A stretch of DNA of 64,000 nt from Crocodylus rhombifer (Eukaryota > Chordata > Crocodylia > Crocodylidae): contig JAVSML010038996.1 in the NCBI GenBank assembly GCA_038503035.1, positions 62,001 to 126,000 of the forward strand. The letters run 5' to 3'. The notes under the pieces are model-generated. The model was not told the origin of the DNA, made no database searches, and saw nothing but the letters and a program-made list of their open reading frames with translations. This document shows, in pieces, positions 48,175-57,685 of the stretch (positions within the stretch are counted from its first letter, which is position 1; each line of letters starts with the position of its first letter). Position numbers and translations under genes: made by a program.

Positions 48175-48184
48175 NNNNNNNNNN
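48138..48184. other. (TA)n microsatellite ending in a 10-N assembly gap
   Basis: TA dinucleotides from 48138 to 48174 run into N at 48175-48184, followed by T7. The gap size of exactly 10 suggests a placeholder. A TG/CA-rich stretch lies just upstream at 48028-48086. Reading frames across the gap are artefacts. Confidence 0.97.
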
Positions 48185-50454
48185 TTTTTTTACAATATCC
48201 ATCAATATTTGGATAACGGTGAGCAGGGGAGACATAAACTTCCTATATGGCAAACAATTATTTACAACAGTCAACACCAGGGAAGGCTGTGAGAAACTTT
48301 AGATGGAGCTAAGAAAGGTAGAGTAAATGGACAGTATGATGGCAAATGAAATGTGTTAAAGACAAGTGATAGATAATACACACTGGAAGGAATTATTTGA
48401 ATTATTTTTATATAATGATGGTTTTAAGTTGGCTGTAATAACTTAGGAAAAGGAGTTAGGCATCACTTGCAGGCTGCTTAATGAAAAATCTTACTTCAGT
48501 GAGGAGCAACAGCTAAAAAAGGCTAAGAAAATGCTAGCTCAAACAGGGACAGAAAATAATACTGGATTTATTATAATGGTTCACCCTCCCCTAAAATAAC
48601 ATTTTTTTCTGGTCATCTTTTCTTAATGAAGATACAGCAAAAGGGTGTTCTTAGCCATTCATAAAACACATGTAAAACCATGGGGAATCCTCCATGCAAG
48701 AAGAGACTGTAAAGACTGTACATGTGCAGTGATGAGAGAAGAGGAATAAAAGGAGGAATGAGTATGAATATAGAGGATATGGTAAAAAATTTTGTTCACG
48801 GGGGGGCATTTGCAATCAATATTTTTTTAATGACATTTTCTCAAAGTTTTCTGTTCTTTAAAAAAAGGTTCCCCCCCCCCCTTTTAATGTTCAGGAAGAT
48901 TTTTTTTACGGAAACTCCAGAGTGTTTTAAGGATATTTTAGGTTTTGGAGAAATTCCCTATGCCTAGATGGAGAATATTGTGAAAATAATTACATCTCTA
49001 GGTCCTGAATATGTTTTCAAGGGTCTGATCCCATATCAATCAAAAGAAGTCTTACTGAATTCACTGGGATTTTGGGTGAGGCTTTACAGCTCTGATTGAG
49101 AAGTTGACCCCTATTCAGCAAAGCTGTTTAGTACAGGGTTCTAGGTGTACATTTATTTTCCCTTGATATAAATGACATCTAAACATTGTCTTAAGGTTGG
49201 GGACTTCAAAAAGGCAGGCACTTCATTGTCTTAGGCCCATTTGAAAATCCCAGTGTAAAAAAGAGATTTCCACAAGTACCAATCACAATTAGGTGCTTTG
49301 AAAAATCCATTGAATGTAGGCCACTTAATCCCTTCCCTGCATACACCCAGTACAAACTTCACACTTTCTGGGAGAGCAATATTTTGCAATATTTACAGCA
49401 GCTATGATTTGGGGATCTCTTGATGTTTTTTATATCCCAGGATCCAGCATGACCAGCCATATAGTGGGATCTGACATGATTTGATAATAAAAAAGATTCA
49501 AGGAACTCCCCCAGTTTTGAACAGTGTGCAACAGAAGACTGAAACCAGCCTTTTCTACTGTAAATAGCCTTCATTTAATGATATGCTGATTAAAATCAAG
49601 AATGTGCATGGGTTTCTGCAGATATAAGTTTGTGTTCATTTATTTAAAAAATATTTTTTTAATTTAATATTCAGTCTGATCTGCCTCTTCCCTATATTTT
49701 TTCAATAAGTATGTTTTGGTGTTCAACTCAAAGAACTGTCAGCTTGGGTTGGAAATGCTGAGGCCTGACATTTCTAGATTAAATGTCAACCAGATGTTTG
49801 TGCACTTTCCCTATAAGGCTTTCAAGAAGCTTCCCAATTTAGTAGTGTGTTTCGCTGTTAGAGGAAACCTAACTTTGTACTTTAGCAGTGTAGAGGGGAA
49901 AAAAACCTGAACTCCTGGGGGGGAAGAAAGAACAGGCAAGGCACCTGAGTGATAGGAATTATGATTCCAAAGTGGAATCCACAATAGTTAGTATCTGTCT
50001 AGTCTTTCTCTTTTTAATCAGATCGAAATTAATTCAACTGAACTACAAAAGACTATTTTGCCGTAACATTAAGATTGCAATTTAAACTATTAAAGTGGAG
50101 GAAATATAGAATCAAATTCCAGATGATAATTTGACTTTCCCCTAAGTCAATGCACTGTGGTAGTTGCACTTGCTTTGTTTTTGGTAATAAGGATGAGAAA
50201 AAAGATGGAAGTGAAGTTTATCTGTGATTTGGTAACTGAGGCTTATGAAACAACACCTTCACATTGAGTTTACCACCCTCAGCAGTGGTAGCCTCAATCA
50301 ATCTACACTGCTCCATGAAGGTTTCCCAAGGGAGCAGAAAGGGAACCCAGATTTTTGCAACTCCGCCCCCCTGCCCCTGCATTTAGGTGCACAAAACAAA
50401 ACAGGCTTTAGTCTCAATTTCCACCCTGTAAATTTGGGATCATAACACTTCCTT
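48185..50454. other. Unique AT-rich noncoding region
   Basis: No gene recognised. A C11 run is at about 48871. An old amniote repeat remnant (AATTAGGTGCTTTGAAAAAT type) is at about 49225-49320. Nothing else of note. Confidence 0.5.
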
Positions 50455-50590
50455 CATTTGTGTTAGCTCCTGTAAACTCTTCAGAGCAGGGCTTGCTCTA
50501 TATTACATTCACTGCACCTACTGCAGTTTGACATCAATACTGGATGGGGCCTCTGGCTGCCAGTGAAGTGCAAATAGTTAGTAAATAAAT
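50455..50590 (+). repeat. CORE-SINE-like repeat 3' part
   Basis: TTAGCTCCTGTAAACTCTTC / AGAGCAGGGCTTGCTCTATA, then GCACCTACTGCAGTTTGACA, GGATGGGGCCTCTGGCTGCC and TAGTAAATAAATA follow the amniote CORE-SINE pattern also seen at 43.7 kb. Confidence 0.68.
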
Positions 50591-50690
50591 ACCATATTTA
50601 CCTGGATACAAGATGAGTTCCCCCCCAGTCAGCATGGGGGAAAAATACCCTTATCTTACATTCACATATAAGGAAACCTCACTAAATGCA
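50591..50690. repeat. TATTTACTCGAATCTAAGA-type transposon end
   Basis: ACCATATTTACCTGGATACA / AGATGAGTTCCCCCC matches the ends of the elements at 54.59-54.87 and 56.75 kb. Only one end is visible here. Confidence 0.5.
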
Positions 50691-50915
50691 TTGTCTGTCA
50701 TTATACTACTGCCAAAAGCAGCATTTGTTCAGTAAAGGAAGCCAACTATGAGGTTGATTAAATGCAGCCAACACTGAGCAATACTATAAAACATGTGGCC
50801 CATCTTGGACTAACATACTAATAGAATCCTTTTCCTCCACCCCTCACCTTTTCTTTTCCTTTCTTTTTTTTTCGGTGTGGCCCTTAAAAAATGGGCAGTT
50901 GTTCCCCCAGGAGGA

Positions 50916-51000
50916 AATGAGCACTGGGCCTGGAGGTACTGCAATACTGGGTTGGAGAGGCTGGAGCAAGCTCTGACACTCTCCTCTGGTGCCAAAAATG
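50916..51000 (-). pseudogene. RNU2 (pseudogene fragment): U2 snRNA gene fragment, 3' part
   Basis: On the minus strand the text contains TATTGCAGTACCTCCAGG (18 bases, identical to the vertebrate U2 snRNA stem-loop IV segment; plus coordinates 50929-50946). Further upstream it has GAGCTTGCTCC (stem-loop III) and TTTTTGG followed by a GGAGA block (Sm-site side of the molecule). The order and spacing follow U2 nt about 105-188, with small deletions between loops III and IV. It lies directly downstream of a minus-strand retrotransposon whose other side carries the U2 5' end. It is a non-functional fragment of the spliceosomal U2 RNA gene. Confidence 0.82.
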
Positions 51001-51366
51001 CTGATAGGAATCTTTTTTTACAACACAACTGAAAGAAACTACATTAACACAAAGCCTGATAAGCTTCTCAACACAACACTACCTTGTTCTTATTACACCC
51101 CTTTCCACCATTAACACACTAACCTCTCACAAACCACCCCTAATGCAGGAGGAAGCAACAATTTTCACTCTGCCCCTTTGTACTTTTAGAAGAAACACCA
51201 CCATTTTTCTTTCCTCCATCTCTTCTCTGCCTTCTCCTATCCCATATAGTCTGCATCTTGATCCACATAGTATTTCAATTCATATATTGCCAACTCCAAA
51301 CATTCTCTTCTGGAGAAAGTTAGTTCCTTGACCAACGGTAGGTTTTTCACCTTCCATATTGCTATG

Positions 51367-51600
51367 GGGCATGTCTACATGTGCCCCCAACTGTGCAGTT
51401 GTTACTGGGCAGTCCCAGTGGTGCACAAGTCATTGTCAACCCTACTGCTCAGCAGCAATAAACAACTGTGCAGTAGCTTGTTGCTATGGCAGAGTAGCAT
51501 CAGTGTCAGTTTGTGCTTGTCAACACTACGTCACCATAGTGATGAGCTATGTTGCCTAGCTTGTCACTATGGCAACGTAGTGTCTCATGTAGACATGCCC
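51367..51600. mobile_element. MITE with GGGCATGTCTAC ends, 234 bp
   Basis: The left end GGGCATGTCTACATGTG and the right end CATGTAGACATGCCC are perfect inverted copies over 15 bases. The interior carries the AACTGTGCAGTTGTTACT block shared with 27.6 kb and self-complementary GTCACTATGGCAACGTAGTG / CACTACGTCACCATAGTGA segments. Target duplication not preserved. It lies in the 3' part of the U2-associated LINE. Confidence 0.85.
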
Positions 51601-51636
51601 ACTGTTACACAATTTAGTATGGTTCACAGTGTCTCT

Positions 51637-51933
51637 GGGCATTTATACATGTGCTCTAGTAGTGTGGGGGTGTTTTAATTAGATGCCTGGAGTGCCTCAT
51701 GTATCAGTGTCCCTGTGCTGAAAAATGGCGGTGAGGGTGCTTTAACTAAAGCTCATTGACTGAGTTTTAGTTAAAATGCCCCCACTGCCATTTTTCAGTG
51801 CAGGAAAAATGAGATGCTGGAGTCTGCTGCAGCGTGGTAATTACCACGCTCCAGCAGGCTTGAATTAATCGATTGAGTCTGCTCTGTAATTATAGCATGT
51901 GGGAGCAGCTTTACTGCACATGTATAGGCATCC
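51637..51933. mobile_element. Palindromic MITE, 297 bp, GGGCATTTATACATG ends
   Basis: The left end GGGCATTTATACATG pairs with the right end CATGTATAGGCATCC. Two strong hairpins lie inside. 51718-51755 pairs with 51761-51799 (CTGAAAAATGGCGGTGAGGG against CCCCCACTGCCATTTTTCAG), and a second palindrome is centred on GCGTGGTAATTACCACGC at 51832-51849. A diverged relative of the neighbouring MITE. Confidence 0.83.
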
Positions 51934-51954
51934 TTTGTCTCCAGTCCTTTAGGC

Positions 51955-53612
51955 ATTAACCCATGCAATGCCATTTCATATGTTAAGTTACAGTTCATAT
52001 TGATTGCCTCAAAAAACAACATACTCACTCCCATACCTCTTGGGCAGTCCCAAAAGGGCAGTTTCTTTAGCCTCACATCCCTCTCTTGGGTATCTTACCA
52101 AACCCCATTAATGCGGAATACCCCTCACAGGAAGAATATTCCGTATCATCACCCATTTGATATCTGTATGTTCTCCTTTCAGTCGATTATCTGTCACTTC
52201 TTTACACACATTTGCAACCTGTCCTTTTCCAAATCCCCAGCTATTGTTATAATGTCTTTCATTCTTATCATATTAATTATCTTCTTATGGTCTTTCAAGT
52301 ACACTAACTCAATCCCTCTAGTTGACTTACCCTTAAGAAACTCTCCATCTTTGCATAGTGGGCTAGTGGCTACCACACCCACAGTTTTTTCCAGTCTCCC
52401 CCATACATGCCCCATCTTCTTTGTGTTCTTCCTGGCAGGTAATGTAGAAACATGCAGTCTTCCCCACTCCCTGTGTTCCCTCTTTACACAACATACTTAT
52501 AAAGTAAGTATATACAAAACTTTCCAAATCTGGTACTTCCCAACTTCCTGATTTCCTGACATCATATAGCTCCATTCTGTCTACCCTTTCTCTTTTATTC
52601 CCTCCCCCACCCACAAAATACATATTTGCCTCTGTACCTTCCTTATCTGCTGCCATGACAGTGGATACACCACTCCCATGTAAAGGATGACCAATAAGAA
52701 TACTGTTTTCACTGCAGCTGTGTTACCCTTGAAAGATAATGTTCTACCATGCCATGATCCCAGGATCTGTCTCACTCTTATCTCTAACTTCTCCCATACA
52801 ACTTTGTTCTTTTCCCTTCAGCATCCATTGGGATTCCCAAGATCTTGAATACACCCTCTACCATCCATGGCCCAAACTTCTGTAAATTCTCCCAGTTCCC
52901 CACACCCATCAATGTACTTTTCATCTTACTTGATTTTGCCCCTGATACTCCACTGTAGTCCTCAGTATGCTTCAGTACCTTCTTGACTGATATGTTGTCC
53001 TGAGTCATTATGTTCACATCATCCATGTACAATGTTCATTTAACTTCTCTTTCTCTTGGTATCTTTGCATCACTTACCAGCTTATCATAAAAAATTCTCT
53101 GTTCCAATGGCTCCATCATGCACATAAAAAAGATAGGAGAACAATGGGTAACCCTGTCTTACCCATGTTTGTATGGGGAATGCTTTCCTCAAGTAACCAT
53201 TTACCCTTCCTCAACCTTCTGTTTTACTGTATAGCACTTTGACCCACATAATCATCTTTACAGGAAACCCCATCCTCCTCAATACTGCAAACATGAAATC
53301 ATGTTCAATCCTATCCTAAGCTCTTTCAAGGTCTAAATTTATTATTACCATACTTCTTTTCCTGCCTTCTTTCATCCCTTCTTTCCCATCTTCACCATTC
53401 CTCCATCAGACTCTCAACCTTTACTTCTACTTTCCTAGTCACCTCTCATCTTTTGGTCTGCTTTCCTTTCCATAACTGACACGATAATCTACAAGACTAC
53501 TGTTGATGCTGTTCCGGCCTCTGAGAACTTGTCCTCCCCCTCCATCTTGGTATTCTGCCACTATCCCTTTGGCAGTCCTGGCATCGATCAAGGCAGTTCA
53601 ACTAGGCCTCTG
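51955..53612 (-). pseudogene. Keno/Tx1-like reverse transcriptase and C-terminal remnant
   Basis: Order on the minus strand: AKGIVAEYQD (about 53560-53590, pre-motif region), LRGRNSINSSLVDY (about 53500-53540), motif A remnant INLDLERA then D after a stop (53320-53345), HDFMFAVLRRMGFPVKMIMW (53245-53310), RQGYPLFSYLF (53125-53160, equivalent to RQGCPLSPLLF), catalytic YMDD (53018-53029) with VSGAKSSKMKS, FKILGIPMDAEGK (about 52810-52850), ILGSWHGRTLSFKG (52730-52770), WEVPDLESFVYTYF (about 52520-52560), LPVRGIPH then a GC.xxET zinc-finger-like remnant (about 52060-52130). Stops and frameshifts show it is dead. The RT copies element RNA into DNA at the nicked target. Confidence 0.8.
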
Positions 53613-53619
53613 CCAGGCC

Positions 53620-53657
53620 ACTACACTTGATCTTAGCCAAGAAAAGGCCAAGAAGAT
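53620..53657 (-). pseudogene. RNU2 (pseudogene fragment): U2 snRNA gene fragment, 5' end
   Basis: The minus strand reads GGCTAAGATCAAGTGTAGT, 19 bases identical to U2 snRNA nt about 18-36 (the branch-site recognition side of the molecule). It is preceded by ATCTTCTTGGCCTTTT, matching U2 nt 1-15 except for loss of GC, one C-to-T change and a three-base CTT insertion. The homology stops at the retrotransposon junction. With the 3' fragment at 50916-51000 this is a U2 gene copy split by the LINE. Confidence 0.9.
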
Positions 53658-53702
53658 GTCACTGATGGGAAACTACCACAAAGATAAGTTAGGGCAGCCC
53701 AT

Positions 53703-53721
53703 CTGAATAAAATATATGGTG
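53703..53721 (-). promoter_or_regulatory. Possible snRNA PSE-like element (weak)
   Basis: On the minus strand CACCATATATTTTATTCAG lies about 46-64 bases upstream of the U2-like start. Vertebrate snRNA genes have a proximal sequence element beginning CACC at about that distance. Only about two thirds of the consensus positions fit, so this may be chance. If real, it would favour a broken true U2 gene over a retrocopied U2 piece. Confidence 0.2.
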
Positions 53722-54587
53722 GTTGGTGCCTATTGTGTGCAGAGCACCTCAGTGCCAAATCTTTTACAGGCCGTGGTGCCCCCATACCTATGTATACATC
53801 ACCTATGACCCACTGTATCCCCTGTATTGCCTATGCCTTCCTCCATAGACTTACCTGCTGGGAGCTGCAGGTGCTGCTGTGGTCCACCATGCTGCTGTTC
53901 ACTATGCTGCCTGCCTGCACTGCCAGCCACATGCATGTGTGCATGCGCACATGCATGTGGCCTCCTACACCTTATCACCTACTTCTACTGTTCCCAGCCC
54001 CAAGCAGTCCCCTGAAGATGGAACTCTGCCAGCTTGCAAAGGGAAACCCAGGGGTTTTTTTTTCTTTTAAAGGAGAAAATCCACATTTTTTGGCAGGAAA
54101 CAGAAAAACTGGACCCCTGATGATTATGAAGATGGCTTATACCCTGACCAGGGAAAAGCTCTTGAGGGCACCTCTATGATTACCTGATAAGTTAACCTGC
54201 TAAAACAAGGATATTACTAACTGCAAGTTGCTGAGTTAAACTGGTAAGAAATGGATTTTAGTGATGATATGTATTGACATTTTTGGATTTGGCATTTAAC
54301 TGGCTTTGAATTTAATTGGCAAGGTGACTCTGTTTGAAAGATTTTGGATTTGGTATTGAATTGGCTTTGTATTTAATTGTCAAGCAAGTTTGGACTGTTT
54401 ATAAACCTAAAAACAAGATGGATAGTTTGTAATATATGTAAGTATGTAAAAAAAGTGCTGCTTAAAGTGTGTTTATGGACTGTATGTGATGAAACGTGCA
54501 GAAGTTTCAGAAAAGGCAAAATGCATACATTTTGGATCAACTAAGTCTGTGGGTACCCTATAGTAATTTGCTTATATGAAAATTAGT
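53722..54587. other. Noncoding region with a 34-bp palindrome
   Basis: No gene. 53830-54060 is GC/CT-rich, and T-rich runs occur near 54055. The palindrome is listed separately. Confidence 0.5.
53927..53960. repeat. 34-bp near-perfect palindrome, alternating Pu/Py
   Basis: It starts CCACATGCATGTGTGC and ends GCGCACATGCATGTGG. Only one base pair (14 versus 21) mismatches. The alternating ATGCATGTG pattern is prone to cruciform or Z-DNA conformations in vitro. Confidence 0.92.
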
Positions 54588-54869
54588 ACAGGTATATTTA
54601 TTTCAAGGTCACTGTTTTCAAATTTCCCCCTCAATTTCATGTGCTCATGGAAAGCAGGGTCTGAGAGTATGGAGGGGGAGAAGGGGCTGCAGGGGGAAGA
54701 AGCAGGGGGTGGGGGCAGAGGGCAAGGCAAACTGATCCCCCAGATTTATTTTCCCTGCCATAGCAGTGGGAGGAGGACAAATAAGAAATGTATACATTTT
54801 CCTTATATAGAATATAATTACTGGGGTATCATATTATATTCAGGGCCATCTTGTATTTGAATAAATATG
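54588..54869. mobile_element. Small DNA transposon, TATTTACTCGAA type
   Basis: The left end GTATATTTATTTCAAGGTCA and the right end (reverse complement) CATATTTATTCAAATACAAG / ATGGCC are diverged inverted copies. The interior has a GGGGGAGAAGGGGCTGCAGG G-rich block. The same end type occurs at 50.59 and 56.75 kb. Superfamily uncertain. Confidence 0.55.
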
Positions 54870-56747
54870 TAAGTACATGAAGACAAAAATAATAAAGTTA
54901 AACCATGTGGCTGAGAACTGGCTGCCACGACAAAAATTTAGAATTAATTTTCCCAGTGATTTAATATGTTTCTAGTTTCTCAGCTGATGTAATAAGTATT
55001 TTGGTAGCTGTAGTTTTAGTCCTATGGTACTGAAAGAAAATCTAGTTGTGGACTTGAACTGTGACCTCTGATCTCATCCATGGTAGACTTTTGAGAAGAT
55101 CTAGAACCCCAACTAATATGTGAAACATAAAGTTAATCAATACCTCTAAAACAGATGGTCCATACCCCAGAACTTGTCCCCTTTTTAGATCAGTATGCAC
55201 ATATTTCAGGTCTATATCTAAATTTTCTATCTGAGGTCCATCTGTAGAAAGTGTGGTTAAAATAAAACAGCTAAAACTCATTATGTGGGCCAAAATGCAT
55301 GCATTGCTGGTGTATCCTGGATGCCCACAAAAACCCATGAAAGAGGTGCCCTCACTGGGCACTTCCAAGCAAAGCATAGTCTCCAAAACTAACCTCCATT
55401 AGCATACTGGGGCCATGTTGATTCCATGGCTAGAAGCAGTTCCCTGCTCATGACAGTAAAGACTGGAATTGTCTCTCATTTTCACTATTGTCAATCAGGA
55501 GCAATTCTGTCAGAACCAATAGATTTATTCCAGACAGACAAGGATTTAACTGATATTAAAATGTGGCCTTAGGTAATTATCTGGCAGAGGGGCTCCATTG
55601 AAATTAATGTCAACAGATGTCAATAACTTCTCTAGGGATTTCACTTATTATATTTAAAAATTATTGGATAGGGATGCAGTAAAGGGTATTTCCCAACCCC
55701 AAATTTGTTTTGGGCCACTTTTCAGAATGCCACCAATGGTCAATGCCCCCCCAGAGTTATTGGGCCAAAAACAGTGGCTCTCTCTATATCCTGGGAAGCC
55801 CATAGGAGAATGAGAAAGGTGAGTAAGTTGGAAGAATCTTTATAAATGTGTCAAGCTACACAGAGCAGAAAGCAAAAAGCTGAAGCATTTAGAAAAGTTT
55901 CTATGTTGTCATACTAAGTAGGCCATTTGGCCTGAACTGGGGACAGTGATTTGATTAGTTGATTCAGATCACTATCTCAATAACACCTGCATTTTGGGAG
56001 CAGTCTGTCTGTCCTGAAGCCAATGAAAAGAATGGTAGATTTAAATAAGATCTGAATAAACTACAGACAATTTCTGCAACATTGTTTTGCTTTTAATTTA
56101 AATAAAATGAAAGTACTTGCCTTTATATGTGGTAAGATTTTTGTAAGCCATGTATATTCAGCTGTCTAAGATATCTGAGGAGATATCTAGTCATCTCAGT
56201 TTTAGTTAGAAGCCATTTTTTTGGAAAACATACCCAACAAGTCAGTAAGAAAGTAGTTTGAGTACATTGAGCTAATTTTTGATCACAGGCACCAGAGTAG
56301 AATAATCCTGGAGTGACTGCATTGACATCAGCAAAGTTATTGTGGCATTAATCCACTTAGAATTTGACGCATTATAATTTATAGAATGTAGAGTTACATT
56401 TTAGTGATCATAAGAGTGTTTGCACAGGAAAGGTTAAAGAGTAGTACTGATTTAACAAATTCTAAGCCCCCAGAATTAACTTTGCTGAGTGTTTTGTACC
56501 TGTAAAGCCTACAGGAGTAGGTCCTGGTTAGCACCATTTATGGAACTCATCCAGCAAATGGACTTCGGTGGGATTTCAGCAGATTTCCATACTGATTCTA
56601 GCAAGAACTGATGATGTTATGCAACTTGGATGAATTGTTTCCCCCTCTACAAAGGCATAAAACCAAACAGTTTTTTACATGAGGCTACAGAAAAAAATTA
56701 TCTAAAATACGAAAACTCACCCTCTCCTCACAACCATGTATATGTAT
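54870..56747. other. Unique AT-rich noncoding region
   Basis: No gene recognised; the longest open frame (114 codons, minus strand, 55042-55386) has no domain. Confidence 0.5.
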
Positions 56748-57685
56748 ACTATATTTACTGGAATCCGAGATGACTGAATTTAAGTTTGATTTAATTTTCC
56801 TTGTATAGAATCTAATTATTGGAGTGTCTCTTAAATCCATTTCCCCCACCACTGCATCAGGGAAAGTAGCAGCTAGGGGCAAGTGGTAGTGGGGGAGGTG
56901 GCAGGGGGTCAAGGGGAAAGGCAGGGGACAAGAATTAGGGACGTGACAGGAGGTAGGTGGGGGGAGAAAGTGCTGGGGAAGGCAGTTGGAGAAGTGGGAG
57001 AAACTGGGCTGGAGGCACTGGGGTGCAGGTGGTGGAGCAAGTGGTAGGGGAGGCAGTCAGGGGAGCTGTAATGGGGCAGGCAGTGGGGAAGTCAAGCAGC
57101 CCCTTCCCCCATATTTGCCCTCCTGTGCCTGACCACACTGCCTCTGCCCCCCACCACTCTACCTCTGCTGCCTCTGCCCCCCTGGCTGCCCCCAGCTGCA
57201 AGCCCCCTTCCCCATGACTACCCCTTTCTGTGTCTGCCCCCAACCTGTCCTCCTCCAGCTGCTTACCTTTGCTCAGACTCTAGTAGGCTCTGCCCTCACT
57301 CCTGCCTGGTAGCAGCAGTGGTGGCATGAAATCTCCGGCTGGGCTACAGAGCCAGAGCTGGAGCTGCTGCTGTTGCTAACAGGCAAGGCTAGAGCTGGAG
57401 CAAAAATGTGGTCCAGGCCCCAGGCAATAGCAAAGATGGAGAAGTTACTCCACAGTCTGAGCAAGAGTAAGCAGCCAGGGAGGATAGGTGGGAGATAAAG
57501 GGGCCTGAGGTTGCAGATGGGAGCAGACATGGTGGGTAGAGGCTGTGGGCAGGGAAGGGTAGAGGCAGGGAGGCAGAAGTGGCAGAGGGAAGGCAGCAGC
57601 TGCAGTTCCATCCCCAATCTCCGGTCAAGACCAGAGTCAGAGCCATAGCAGCTGCCTATCCCCCCCACTCCCCTCACCCTACTAC
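56748..57685. other. Probable DNA transposon with one visible end and GC-rich interior
   Basis: The start ACTATATTTACTGGAATCCG / AGATGACTG matches the TATTTACTCGAATCTAAGATG end type. It is followed by AATTATTGGAGTGTCTCTTA, also seen in inverted form at 54.8 kb, then a G-rich stretch (56880-57090) and a C-rich stretch (57100-57300). The right end is not found before CR1 begins. Confidence 0.5.

Larger units (their letters stand above)
51005..53616 (-). mobile_element. 5'-truncated non-LTR retrotransposon in U2 gene (Keno-like, Tx1 group)
   Basis: On the minus strand the element begins inside the RT fingers near 53612 and runs through the RT palm, thumb and downstream domain to about 51955. 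A less clear 3' part continues to about 51005, broken by two MITEs (51367-51600, 51637-51933). It is bounded upstream by U2 nt about 1-36 and downstream by U2 nt about 105-188, both in the same orientation. Keno elements are known Tx1-group LINEs that insert in U2 snRNA genes, so this fits by both sequence and site. About 68 bases of U2 are missing between the pieces, suggesting a deletion with insertion. Assignment to Keno itself is inference. Confidence 0.78.

Noticed and set aside
48014..48292. Open frames of 92-149 codons across the N gap
   Set aside because: They are created by TA/CA simple repeats and placeholder Ns.
52000..52551. Plus-strand 183-codon open frame as a membrane protein
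   Set aside because: It is the antisense of the minus-strand LINE C-terminal region; its hydrophobic look comes from the pyrimidine-rich strand.
53581..53618. Plus-strand GCATCGATC...GCAGT...CCAGG as another U2 3' fragment
   Set aside because: Only a few short words match U2 and the spacing is wrong; the minus strand encodes RT there.
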